Assembly (NCBI GenBank): GCA_004173475.1
Contig: SEBU01000003.1
Coordinates: 496,001 to 560,000, forward strand
DNA length: 64,000 nucleotides
Direction of reading: 5' to 3'
Origin: Gammaproteobacteria bacterium
Lineage (GTDB): Bacteria; Pseudomonadota; Gammaproteobacteria; Pseudomonadales; Cellvibrionaceae
Position numbers and translations under genes: made by a program. Below, in pieces: positions 18,595 to 27,758 of this stretch (the first letter of the stretch is position 1; each line of letters starts with the position of its first letter). The notes under the pieces were generated by a model. The model worked only from the letters and a program-made list of their open reading frames with translations, had not been told where the DNA came from and did no database searches.

Positions 18595-19506
18595 CTATTC
18601 CAAACGTACGTTATCCATATAGATTGTGCGTGGTGCCGCAAGCCTCGTACCCACAAAAACTTCCATCCACGTAATTTCTGTCAAATCCATTTTTCGCTTT
18701 TGAGGCGCGTTGCGAATATCTTCGGTTGCAAAAGTAAAATGATTCCAACCTGGCTCAAGAGTCATTGCACGATTAAATCTATCCTGTTTTGCCCAACCAT
18801 AAAGGTTATGTTGCGAGTCATTTACCCGCACTATCATCGTAAATGCATCTGGACCTGCATTGTAAATATCAAACGCCAGTGCTTTATGTTTTGACCAATC
18901 ATTGATCATCCGGTTAAAAACGACTCCAGTGTATTGCCGCGTTGTAAGTTCAACTTTTAATGAGTAATCGCCTTGGGTATGGATTTGGGAGGAGCGTTCA
19001 GCTCCCCTATGCCCGTAAGTTTCTACACTTGATTCAAACCCGGCCAATATAGGAAATTGATGAATTAAATTGAACTGAAACCGTGCTTCATAAAATAATG
19101 TATTGAGGTTTGGAACAAGCAGAGCAATTGAAATAATACGTCCAGCCCAGCTCAACAGATTCGCGCGCTGCAGCCAAAAAATACCTAGCCAGGTACCGGT
19201 CATATCTCTTAGAAGATCGGTCCAACTTCCATCGCGCCCAATGTACGCTTGAATGAGCTCGATAAGCCCGCCGCCTAAAAATACCGCAACGCTAATTAGA
19301 ATGGCGACCTTCCAATTATTAACGTCGAATTTTTTACTGAGGATGGCGACTATGGCAATAAAAAAAATGAGATGTCCGCAATCCCATATGGCGTACATGA
19401 GATTGCTTGATGATTCCGTTGAGCCGCCCAAAAAGAAAAAAGGGAAAGCCACAACCACCACAATTAATGAACTTATATACCTGAGCTTTAATAAATGACG
19501 ACGCAT
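18595..19506 (-). CDS. VanZ-like membrane protein with C-terminal jelly-roll domain
   Basis: 303 residues from the ATG at 19504-19506, which lies 1 bp after the dgt stop (TGATATG), so translation is probably coupled. The N-terminal part has about four to five membrane helices. It includes a VanZ-like segment with WDCGHLIFFIAIVAIL and LGGGLIELIQAYIGRDGSWTDLLRDMTGTWLGI, where the conserved acidic E..Q and D..D residues sit. The last ~150 residues form a soluble beta domain ending RTIYMDNVRLE, the typical closing strand of galactose-binding/CIA30-like jelly rolls. The function is unknown. The combination suggests sensing or binding of a glycan at the outer face of the inner membrane. Confidence 0.65.
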   Translation of the reverse strand: MRRHLLKLRYISSLIVVVVAFPFFFLGGSTESSSNLMYAIWDCGHLIFFIAIVAILSKKFDVNNWKVAILISVAVFLGGGLIELIQAYIGRDGSWTDLLRDMTGTWLGIFWLQRANLLSWAGRIISIALLVPNLNTLFYEARFQFNLIHQFPILAGFESSVETYGHRGAERSSQIHTQGDYSLKVELTTRQYTGVVFNRMINDWSKHKALAFDIYNAGPDAFTMIVRVNDSQHNLYGWAKQDRFNRAMTLEPGWNHFTFATEDIRNAPQKRKMDLTEITWMEVFVGTRLAAPRTIYMDNVRLE

Positions 19507-19507
19507 A

Positions 19508-20875
19508 TCAATATCTGGAATCGCCCATACCTTTAAATTGTTTGGCAAGGTTCGTAGCATAGTTGTCAGTCATGCCACTAATGAAATCGATCACTGCCAT
19601 AAGTGCAAGGTATTTATAGTTTTTATCGCGCTTGCTGACGTTTGGGTGAAAATTGTTATCACCAATTAAAGCCATTACTCGATTATCCTTGTAAGTCATT
19701 TGTCGAGGATCACCCAAAGAGGCATACACGGCACTACAAACTGTGCTCAATAATGTACCAATGACCGCATAAGCTCCAATTTCCATCTCCACACGTCGGG
19801 AATGATTAAAAATTTTATTTTTTGCGAGATCTTTTGCAGCCTGAACCGCCGTCATAACTTTAGGATCGCAAAGAGATATTAAATCGCCATCAACCTCTCC
19901 ACGTAAAAAAGCATCTTGATGTTTAATAAACGCGTCGGTTCCGGCATTGATAAATGCATCAATAACTTTGCCTCGTACCAATGCCGGTTTGCGACCATCG
20001 TTTACTTTTTTTAATGTCCGCTCCAAATCTGAAAGCTGCGGTGAGTCTGCAATAACTGGCCGCAGCAATTCATAAATTTCTGACCAGTTCAGAATGCCCA
20101 TTTCAAGGCCGTCTTCCAAATCAATAATGCCGTAGCAAAAATCGTCCGCAGCTTCCATTAAATACACGAGCGGATGACGGCAATACCAATTGTCGCCTTT
20201 TGAGATTAATCCCGTTTTTGCCGCAATCTCATGAAAATAATGCAACTCGGATTGAAACACACCATATTTATTATTTTTGGGACGATGGTTTAACAGAGTT
20301 GCCGTTGAGCACCAGGGATATTTCATGGCAGACGCCAAGGTTGCGTAAGTTAACCGCATACCCTCATGGTATTGATGATATTCCGACGTTGTTAATACGC
20401 GCAGTCCTTGAGCATTACCTTCAAATATACGAATGTCATCGCGCTCTTCTGGCGACAGATCTGTTAAAAATTCCGCACCATCTTTTTGAAACCAACTACG
20501 AATTGCGTCTTCACCCGTATGGCCAAAGGGAGGGTTTCCAATATCGTGCGCAAGGCAGGTTGCTTGAACTATGTCACCAATATCCGTTGGCCAAATATGA
20601 TCGGGCAAATCACCCGCGTCTTTTAAAGCCTGACCGACACGAATGCCTAAGGTTCGCCCTACGCATGCAACCTCCAAACTGTGCGTCATGCGATTATGAA
20701 TATGATCATTGGTCGCCATAGGATGGACTTGCGTTTTACGCGCAAGCCGACGAAAAGCGCCCGAAAAAATTATTTTGTCGTGATCTGAGTGAAAAGGTGA
20801 ACGGCCCTCCTCATATTTTGCGCTACGCTGCCCCAAACGCTCAGCGCATAAGAGTTGATCCCAATTCATTGCCAT
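19508..20875 (-). CDS. dgt: dGTP triphosphohydrolase-like HD protein (Dgt)
   Basis: 455 residues from the ATG at 20873-20875 (MAMNWDQLL); upstream in-frame starts up to 20956 add residues unlike the family. HD-domain metal ligands are present: H and R in THSLEVACVGRTLG, HD in CLAHDIGNPPFGHTGED, and the following D of the phosphohydrolase core. The protein hydrolyses dNTPs to nucleoside and triphosphate, helping nucleotide pool balance and phage resistance. It resembles the long dGTPase class. It is followed without a gap by the VanZ-like gene. Confidence 0.9.
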   Translation of the reverse strand: MAMNWDQLLCAERLGQRSAKYEEGRSPFHSDHDKIIFSGAFRRLARKTQVHPMATNDHIHNRMTHSLEVACVGRTLGIRVGQALKDAGDLPDHIWPTDIGDIVQATCLAHDIGNPPFGHTGEDAIRSWFQKDGAEFLTDLSPEERDDIRIFEGNAQGLRVLTTSEYHQYHEGMRLTYATLASAMKYPWCSTATLLNHRPKNNKYGVFQSELHYFHEIAAKTGLISKGDNWYCRHPLVYLMEAADDFCYGIIDLEDGLEMGILNWSEIYELLRPVIADSPQLSDLERTLKKVNDGRKPALVRGKVIDAFINAGTDAFIKHQDAFLRGEVDGDLISLCDPKVMTAVQAAKDLAKNKIFNHSRRVEMEIGAYAVIGTLLSTVCSAVYASLGDPRQMTYKDNRVMALIGDNNFHPNVSKRDKNYKYLALMAVIDFISGMTDNYATNLAKQFKGMGDSRY

Positions 20876-21011
20876 AGATAATCCACAATTTTTTTGACCA
20901 ATAACAAGTTTCATATCAGCGCACCAGTATAGCTCCGCTGAAAAAACTTCCCGCACAATATAGGCGCATTAAAATTCTTACATCTTGTACTTTTAAAAAA
21001 ACATCGGTCCA

Positions 21012-21031
21012 AATAAGTTATTTAACTTATT
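21012..21031. promoter_or_regulatory. palindromic operator candidate between dgt and the urea genes
   Basis: AATAAGTTA (21012-21020) and TAACTTATT (21023-21031) form a perfect 9-bp inverted repeat with a 2-bp spacer in the dgt/allophanate hydrolase divergent region. The half-site TAACTTAT recurs at 27649-27656 upstream of urtA. A shared regulator, possibly the GntR protein encoded at 26711, is inferred. Confidence 0.4.
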
Positions 21032-21162
21032 GTTTTCACTAAATTTTACGCATCATAGCAAACTAATTAAGAAGCTCGAATTTTTCTTGGCATAGTTACT
21101 GCAAAATCTAAAAAAAGCAATCTTGTATTCAAGATGGTATTTAAGATTTGGCGGGAACAATA

Positions 21163-22956
21163 ATGACAAGTACTCTGGGTTGGACAATTCCTGAATGGCT
21201 TGAAGCCTACAGCAGCAAACGCATTTCAACGCGCGAAGCCTTGCATAATCTGCGTGCACAATTAGCGTCTAATGATCCTGCATGGATATATATTTTGTCG
21301 GACGCTGAGCTGGATGCACAAATAGCAGCTCTGCCTGCCATAGCCTCTAGCGACCTACCCTTATACGGTGTGCCCTTCGCAGTTAAAGACAACATAGATG
21401 TGGCAGGCGTTCCCACAACGGCCGCTTGTCCTGCTTTTACTTACGTTCCAAAAGCGGACGCAGTTACTGTCGCGCTCCTCAAAAAAGCCGGCGCAATTGT
21501 CATTGGAAAAACCAATCTTGATCAATTTGCAACCGGTCTTGTAGGTACGCGGTCGCCCTATGGCGCCGTACCCAATTCGTTTAATCCGGAATACGTATCT
21601 GGCGGTTCAAGTTCAGGGTCGGGCGTTCTGGTGGCACGCGGCGTAGTTCCTTTTAGCCTGGGCACTGATACTGCTGGCTCAGGCCGCATACCTGCAGGAT
21701 TTAACAACATTGTGGGACTCAAGCCCACTAAAGGCCGCTTCAGTACAACTGGAGTTGTACCTGCGTGCCGTAGCTTGGATTGTGTTTCGATATTTGCGTT
21801 AACTGTTACCGACGCAGAGTTGGTTTCAAACCTCCTATCTTTATTTGATATCGCCGACGGTTTTTCACGCAAAGCACCAAGTGCACCGACTTATTTTTCC
21901 AACACACCAAAATTCGGAATTCCGCTAAATCCTGAATGGTTCGGTGATCGTGAAGCTGAGCTTGCTTGGGAAGCATCGCTCGTTAAATTTAAATCATTAG
22001 GTGCTGAATTAATTCCGCTAGATTTCACACCCATGTTTGCACTCGCGCAATTGCTTTATGGCGGGCCTTGGGTTGCTGAGCGTTACGCTGCAGTTGCAAA
22101 CTTTATAAAAGACTACGCAGAAAATATGAACCCGGTTGTGCGGGGCATTATCGAAAAGGCTAAAAATTTTTCAGCAACCGATGCGTTTTTATCAGAATAC
22201 AAACGCGCTCATCTAGCACGCGAAATTCAACAGCTAATGAATAGTGTCGATGGACTTCTAGTGCCGACTTCACCCTGCCACCCTACCATCGGTGCCGTAG
22301 ATGCAGAACCAGTTGCTATCAACAGCCGATTAGGAACCTACACCAATTTCGTAAATTTAGCGGACTGTTCTGCACTTGCATTACCTGCAGTTATGCGCAA
22401 AGACGGTTTACCGTTTGGCATCACTTTAATTGCTCCCGCGTGGCAAGACGCCGCTCTCGTCAAATTTGGAAAAATTTGGCAAGCCAACACTGATTTGAAC
22501 TTAGGCACCAGCAATCGAAAAGTCCCCACACTTATTTCAAAAAATATTTCACCCGAAGGTTATGTGCGTTTGGCAGTAGTGGGCGCGCATCTCACCGGCA
22601 TGCCGCTCAATACGCAGCTTCAGGAGCGCAAAGCCATTTTTGTTGAAAGTACACTAACAGCAAATAACTATCGCCTGTTTGCGCTACCGAATACAACTCC
22701 ACCTAAACCGGGTTTGATTCGTTGCAAAGCCGGTAAAAGCGGCGCAGAAATTATTGTTGAATTATGGGATGTGCCGCTTCAGCACTTCGGAAGTTTTGTT
22801 GCATTGATTCCCGCACCGCTCGGTATAGGCACACTTACGCTGGAAGACGGTCGCCAAGTCAAAGGTTTTATTTGTGAAGGCGCTGCCGTTGAAGGTGCGA
22901 CAGATATAACTCATTTGGGTGGTTGGCGCGCTTACATCAAATCGCTCCAGAAATAA
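21163..22956 (+). CDS. atzF: allophanate hydrolase
   Basis: 597 residues from the ATG at 21163 (GGGAAC upstream). The N-terminal amidase-signature domain has a Ser-cisSer-Lys triad with the spacing of AtzF: K75 (FAVKDNIDV), S149 (GGSSSGSG) and S173 (DTAGSGRIP). A C-terminal domain of ~130 residues (GAHLTGMPLN...GFICEGAAV...GGWRAYI) is the second domain of true allophanate hydrolases. It converts allophanate to two ammonia and two CO2, the second step of urea breakdown by urea amidolyase. It lies just upstream of urea carboxylase on the same strand, with a 63-bp gap. Confidence 0.95.
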   Translation: MTSTLGWTIPEWLEAYSSKRISTREALHNLRAQLASNDPAWIYILSDAELDAQIAALPAIASSDLPLYGVPFAVKDNIDVAGVPTTAACPAFTYVPKADAVTVALLKKAGAIVIGKTNLDQFATGLVGTRSPYGAVPNSFNPEYVSGGSSSGSGVLVARGVVPFSLGTDTAGSGRIPAGFNNIVGLKPTKGRFSTTGVVPACRSLDCVSIFALTVTDAELVSNLLSLFDIADGFSRKAPSAPTYFSNTPKFGIPLNPEWFGDREAELAWEASLVKFKSLGAELIPLDFTPMFALAQLLYGGPWVAERYAAVANFIKDYAENMNPVVRGIIEKAKNFSATDAFLSEYKRAHLAREIQQLMNSVDGLLVPTSPCHPTIGAVDAEPVAINSRLGTYTNFVNLADCSALALPAVMRKDGLPFGITLIAPAWQDAALVKFGKIWQANTDLNLGTSNRKVPTLISKNISPEGYVRLAVVGAHLTGMPLNTQLQERKAIFVESTLTANNYRLFALPNTTPPKPGLIRCKAGKSGAEIIVELWDVPLQHFGSFVALIPAPLGIGTLTLEDGRQVKGFICEGAAVEGATDITHLGGWRAYIKSLQK

Positions 22957-23019
22957 TTAACTGCTCTCACTCTCCCATTTATGAGGAGAGATAAACATAC
23001 ACAGCATCGGAGAAGCAAA

Positions 23020-26000
23020 ATGTTTCATACAGTCTTGATTGCAAACCGCGGAGAAATTGCAGTACGCATTGCTAAAACCCTGAAGAAAATGGGTGTGAAA
23101 TCTGTTGCTGTTTATTCCGATGCTGATCGCAACTCAGCGCACGTAAGCGCTTGCGATGTTGCAGTATGCCTGGGAGGAAACACCGCTGCAGAAAGTTATT
23201 TGCAAGTTGACCGCATTCTCGCAGCTGCACGCGAAACAGGTGCGCAAGCAATTATTCCCGGTTACGGATTTCTCTCCGAAAATGCAAAATTTGCCGAACA
23301 ATGTGAAGCCGAGGGAATAGCGTTTTGTGGCCCAACGCCAGATCAAATGCGTCAGTTTGGTTTAAAGCATACATCGCGTGAAATTGCTGAAAAAGCTGGC
23401 GTACCCCTAACACCGGGCACTGGATTGCTAGGTTCTCTTGAAGAAGCGATTATTGAGGGAAAAAACCTGGGTTATCCAGTCATGTTAAAAAGCACCGCTG
23501 GTGGCGGTGGTATTGGCTTAACTCGCTGCAATAGCGAAGAAGAGTTAATCAACGGCTATGAAACCGTTAAACGTTTAGGTCAAAACTTTTTTAGCGATAG
23601 CGGCGTGTTTCTCGAACGCTTTGTAGATAACGCACGTCACGTTGAAGTACAAATTTTTGGTGACGGCCTGGGAAATGTATTAGCTCTCGGTGAGCGCGAT
23701 TGCTCACTGCAACGCCGCAATCAAAAAGTTGTTGAAGAAACTCCCGCGCCAAATTTACCTGCCGCAACGCGCGATAAATTATTAGCAGCATCAAAAAGCC
23801 TGGGTGAAGCTGTTAAGTATCGCTCTGCAGGAACCATCGAATATATTTACGACGGGGCACGCGATTCGTTTTACTTTTTAGAAGTAAATACTCGCTTACA
23901 AGTTGAACATCCCATTACAGAAGCATGCACTGGCGTGGATTTAGTTGAATGGATGATTTTAACCGCAGCAGGAATGCCACCATCGTTTGATATCGACATC
24001 ACACCCAAAGGCGCTGCAATTGAAGTGCGTTTGTATGCAGAAGACCCGGTGCGCGACTTCCAACCATCACCTGGTGTGCTAACCGACATTTTATTTTCAG
24101 ATTCTGCTCGTAACGATACTTGGGTTTCAACGGGAACCGAGGTATCGCCCTACTACGATCCAATGATCGCAAAAATTATTGTGCACGGAACTGATCGTGC
24201 TGATGCTATCGCAAAAATGCAAATTGCATTAAACGAAACGCGCATGGCAGGCATAGCAACCAATATCGATTACCTTCGCCAAATTATTGCTTCTGACTTT
24301 TTCGGCAGCGGTGATGTCGCGACCAACAAACTAGCAAGCTTTATTTATAAAGCACCAGTGATTGAAGTCTTGCAACCCGGCACTTACACCAGCGTACAAG
24401 ACTATCCAGGGCGCGTAGGTTTATGGAGTGTTGGTGTTCCACCGTCAGGCCCGATGGACGATTACGCATTTCGTTTAGCCAATCGAATTGTTGGTAATCA
24501 TGAAAGCGCTGCTGCGTTAGAAATTACCTTAATTGGCCCAAAATTACGTTTCCACAGCGATACGATTATTGCCTTAACAGGCTCAACATCGCCTGCAAAA
24601 CTGGATGGTGAATTAATTAATTTTTGGGCACCGGTTCCCGTAAAAGCCGGACAAATTCTTGAAGTTGGCAAAGCCGATTCCGGTTGCAGAAGTTATCTCT
24701 CCGTTCGTAATGGTTTTGATGTACCGGTTTATTTAGGCAGCCGCTCCACCTTTGCCCTCGGTCAATTCGGTGGACATGCTGGTCGCACATTACGCGCAAC
24801 CGATCTGCTCGTCATCAGCAACCCGGAAATTCCTGCTTGCACAACACCCGCTCCGATTTACTCTCCTTCCGCTGCACCTGCGAATCTAATTCCCAGCTAC
24901 ACCTCCGACTGGGAAATTGGTGTGCTTTACGGCCCGCATGGTGCTCCGGATTTTTTCACCGAAGACGCAATTGAAATGTTTTTTTCAACAGCGTGGGAAG
25001 TGCATTACAACTCTAACCGTTTAGGTATTCGTTTAAATGGCCCAAAACCAACCTGGGCGCGTAATGATGGTGGCGAAGCCGGTTTACATCCTTCAAATAT
25101 TCACGATACCGAATACGCAGTAGGTTCAATTAATTTCACCGGCGACATGCCCGTAATTCTAACGAAAGACGGCCCTAGTCTCGGTGGGTTTGTTTGCCCG
25201 GTTACCATCGTAAAAGCAGAATTATGGAAAGTCGGCCAAGTAAAACCTGGCGATAGAATTTGGTTCAAACGTTTAAGTTTTGACGCAGCACTTTCCCTGG
25301 AAAAATCTGCAGATAAAGCAATTGAAACGCTAACCGCCGCTCCAGAAATTTCTCTAACACCCATTGTAAAACCTGCGAACACGATTTCCGAATGTATTGT
25401 TGCTGCCTTACCTGCGAAAGGTAATCGCCCGCTGGTGAGTTATCGTCAGGCAGGTGATAAATACATTTTGCTTGAGTACGGCGATAATATTTTAGAACTA
25501 AGTTTGCGTTTGCGTGTTTACGCATTGATGGAAGTATTAAAAGCATCGCCCATTAAAGGAGTTATTGAATTATCACCTGGCGTGCGCTCTTTACAAATTA
25601 ATTACGACAGCCGTGTTATTCATCAACAGGATTTAATCAGCACACTTTTATTGATTGAAGAAACACTGGGTGATGCACGCGATGTAAAAGTGCCTAGCCG
25701 CGTTGTGTATATGCCCATGGCATTCGAAGATTCATCGACACTGGATGCTGTATCACGTTACCGCCAATCCGTTCGCGATAAAGCTCCGTGGTTACCAAGC
25801 AACACCGAATTCATACGTCGAATTAATGGCCTCGGCTCCGTTGACCAAGTTAAGCAAATTATTTTTGACACGAGTTACATGGTACTCGGTTTAGGCGATG
25901 TATATCTCGGCGCACCTTGCGCAGTTCCTGTTGATCCTCGTCACCGTTTGCTCACCTCCAAATACAACCCTGCACGTACCTACACCGCCGAAGGAACCGT

Positions 26001-26637
26001 GGGTATAGGCGGAGTTTACATGTGTATCTATGGAATGGATTCGCCTGGCGGCTATCAGTTAGTTGGCCGTACTTTACCTATCTGGAATAAATTCCTTAAA
26101 AATTCTGATTTTGAAAATGGCGAGCCCTGGTTATTAAAATTCTTTGACCGTGTGCGTTACTACGAAGTTAGCGAAGCAGAACTCACCGAGCAACGCGAAG
26201 CATTCCGCGAAGGTCGTTTGAACTTACGGATTGAAAAGGAGTTTTTCAGCCTCGCTGAACACGAGAAATTTTTGCAAGAAAATGCGGCAAGCATCGCGGA
26301 GTTTAAATCCAAACAAAAAATCGCTTTCACCGAAGAAGTTGCGCTCTGGCAAGCGGATGAGGAAGCGCAGGTAGATGCTGCGCTACAAACTAAAGTTAAT
26401 ACCAATCCTATTGAGGTTGACGGGCATGCCGTTACGGCGGACATCAGCGGAAATATTTGGAAATTATTGGTAGAACCTGGGCAATTAGTTGAAATAGACC
26501 AACCACTGCTAATTGTAGAAGCTATGAAGATGGAATTCTCAATTTATGCTGATCGGGCTGCAAAAGTAAGTTCAATACATTGCGAACCAGGCAAACAAGT
26601 TAACGCAGGCGACTTGTTAGTTGTTTTAGAAGAATAA
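23020..26637 (+). CDS. uca: urea carboxylase (biotin-dependent)
   Basis: 1205 residues from the ATG at 23020 (GGAGA upstream). In order: biotin carboxylase (about 1-450; ANRGEIAVRIAKT, ATP-grasp GGGGIGLT, EVNTRLQVEHPITE), KipA/KipI-like carboxyltransferase domains (about 460-1020; GPMDDYAFRLANRIVGN, GPHGAPDFF, SPGVRSLQINYD) and a C-terminal biotinyl domain with K1170 in EAMKMEF. It carboxylates urea to allophanate using ATP and bicarbonate. Related enzymes that act on guanidine are usually accompanied by two DUF1989-type associated genes and a guanidine riboswitch. Neither is seen here, while a urea transporter follows, so urea is the likely substrate. Confidence 0.95.
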   Translation: MFHTVLIANRGEIAVRIAKTLKKMGVKSVAVYSDADRNSAHVSACDVAVCLGGNTAAESYLQVDRILAAARETGAQAIIPGYGFLSENAKFAEQCEAEGIAFCGPTPDQMRQFGLKHTSREIAEKAGVPLTPGTGLLGSLEEAIIEGKNLGYPVMLKSTAGGGGIGLTRCNSEEELINGYETVKRLGQNFFSDSGVFLERFVDNARHVEVQIFGDGLGNVLALGERDCSLQRRNQKVVEETPAPNLPAATRDKLLAASKSLGEAVKYRSAGTIEYIYDGARDSFYFLEVNTRLQVEHPITEACTGVDLVEWMILTAAGMPPSFDIDITPKGAAIEVRLYAEDPVRDFQPSPGVLTDILFSDSARNDTWVSTGTEVSPYYDPMIAKIIVHGTDRADAIAKMQIALNETRMAGIATNIDYLRQIIASDFFGSGDVATNKLASFIYKAPVIEVLQPGTYTSVQDYPGRVGLWSVGVPPSGPMDDYAFRLANRIVGNHESAAALEITLIGPKLRFHSDTIIALTGSTSPAKLDGELINFWAPVPVKAGQILEVGKADSGCRSYLSVRNGFDVPVYLGSRSTFALGQFGGHAGRTLRATDLLVISNPEIPACTTPAPIYSPSAAPANLIPSYTSDWEIGVLYGPHGAPDFFTEDAIEMFFSTAWEVHYNSNRLGIRLNGPKPTWARNDGGEAGLHPSNIHDTEYAVGSINFTGDMPVILTKDGPSLGGFVCPVTIVKAELWKVGQVKPGDRIWFKRLSFDAALSLEKSADKAIETLTAAPEISLTPIVKPANTISECIVAALPAKGNRPLVSYRQAGDKYILLEYGDNILELSLRLRVYALMEVLKASPIKGVIELSPGVRSLQINYDSRVIHQQDLISTLLLIEETLGDARDVKVPSRVVYMPMAFEDSSTLDAVSRYRQSVRDKAPWLPSNTEFIRRINGLGSVDQVKQIIFDTSYMVLGLGDVYLGAPCAVPVDPRHRLLTSKYNPARTYTAEGTVGIGGVYMCIYGMDSPGGYQLVGRTLPIWNKFLKNSDFENGEPWLLKFFDRVRYYEVSEAELTEQREAFREGRLNLRIEKEFFSLAEHEKFLQENAASIAEFKSKQKIAFTEEVALWQADEEAQVDAALQTKVNTNPIEVDGHAVTADISGNIWKLLVEPGQLVEIDQPLLIVEAMKMEFSIYADRAAKVSSIHCEPGKQVNAGDLLVVLEE

Positions 26638-26710
26638 CAGGAATTTTAGCCTTAAAGATTTGTTGGCAACGACTCAAAAAAGCAAAACATCGAAGAAGAC
26701 GAGAAATTAA

Positions 26711-27463
26711 ATGAATGGAATTAGTGTTCCAATAGACTCGGATGATGTTATGAAATTACTTAAGACTGAAAAAAAGAAAAAAACCGATGAGCCGCGCCAG
26801 AATTTAACGGAGCGAATTTACCAGCAAATTAAACAGGATATTTTTACCTTTCGTTTATTACCTGGGGATCGCTTTAGCGAAAATGAAATTGCCGAACGTG
26901 TAGCCGCCAGTCGCACACCCGTGCGCGAGGCACTCACGCGATTACAGCGAGAAGGGTTTGTCGATGTTTCATTTCGCAGTGGCTGGCAAGTAAAACCCTT
27001 TGACTTTAAACAATTTGAACAGCTTTACGATGTGCGAATTGTACTGGAGCTCGCAGCTGTAAAAAAATTGTGCGAAATGGAGCCTGCTCCAAATCTGGAA
27101 GATCTAAAGCGTATCTGGTTAGTAAAACCGGAAGATAGGTTGGAGGACGGCCCAACGGTATCCAGATTAGACGAACGTTTTCATGAGCAGTTAGTTGAAG
27201 CCACCGGCAATACAGAAATGGCCCGAATCCATCACGACATCACCGAACGTTTACGGATAGTACGCAGAATAGATTTCACTCAGAAACCTCGCATAGAAGC
27301 GACTTATGACGAACATGCAAAGATCTTGCGTACGATTATCGAACGGCGCACCGAAGACGTAAGAAGTTATTTAAAAACGCATATCGAAGCTAGCAAAGCT
27401 GAAGTCAGAAAAATCACATTGCATATGTTATACGAAGCCAAAAATTTACAAGCAGATAATTAA
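26711..27463 (+). CDS. GntR-family (FCD) transcriptional regulator
   Basis: 250 residues. The N-terminal winged helix (about 30-100) has the GntR pattern LTERIYQQIKQDIFTFRLLPGDRFSENEIAERVAASRTPVREAL. A C-terminal all-helical FCD ligand domain follows (RIVLELAAVKKL, DERFHEQLVEATGN, H..I...I metal/ligand residues). It is placed between urea carboxylase and urtA on the same strand and probably controls the urea genes in response to urea, allophanate or a nitrogen signal. The effector is unknown. A shared half-site at 21023 and 27649 is a candidate operator. Confidence 0.85.
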   Translation: MNGISVPIDSDDVMKLLKTEKKKKTDEPRQNLTERIYQQIKQDIFTFRLLPGDRFSENEIAERVAASRTPVREALTRLQREGFVDVSFRSGWQVKPFDFKQFEQLYDVRIVLELAAVKKLCEMEPAPNLEDLKRIWLVKPEDRLEDGPTVSRLDERFHEQLVEATGNTEMARIHHDITERLRIVRRIDFTQKPRIEATYDEHAKILRTIIERRTEDVRSYLKTHIEASKAEVRKITLHMLYEAKNLQADN

Positions 27464-27758
27464 TCTATGCAGAAGTTCAATCGTCACCCCACACAAGAGA
27501 TAGCAGTCATTCGAGCCAGTGACAAATAAAGTTTCATCAACAGCAACAAATCGGCTTATAGGTCGCACATGGAAGTAAGAGTTTGTTGCTTACAAATAGA
27601 TAAGCCTAGCTTTACATGATTTTGATAAATAAATTTTACTGTAAAGCCTAACTTATGAGTTACCGAAAGCAGTCGAGCGATGCAAATCACTCAGAAAAGC
27701 GTTTGTATTAAAAGAAAGCATTTAACTAACCTTTGTGAGCAATAAACGGAGAACACCC
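27464..27758 (+). promoter_or_regulatory. urtA upstream region
   Basis: About 295 bp ahead of the transporter operon. It contains the imperfect palindrome TAACTtatgAGTTA at 27649-27662, sharing a TAACTTAT half-site with the inverted repeat before atzF. I looked for a sigma-54 -24/-12 pair and found none with correct spacing. Confidence 0.4.

Noticed and set aside
25101-25546. Open frames antisense to urea carboxylase
   Set aside because: Ordinary codon-bias shadows of a long gene.
27560-27600. Possible sigma-54 promoter (TGGAAG...TTGC) before urtA
   Set aside because: The GG-to-GC distance is about 17 instead of 12, so it does not fit the -24/-12 pattern.
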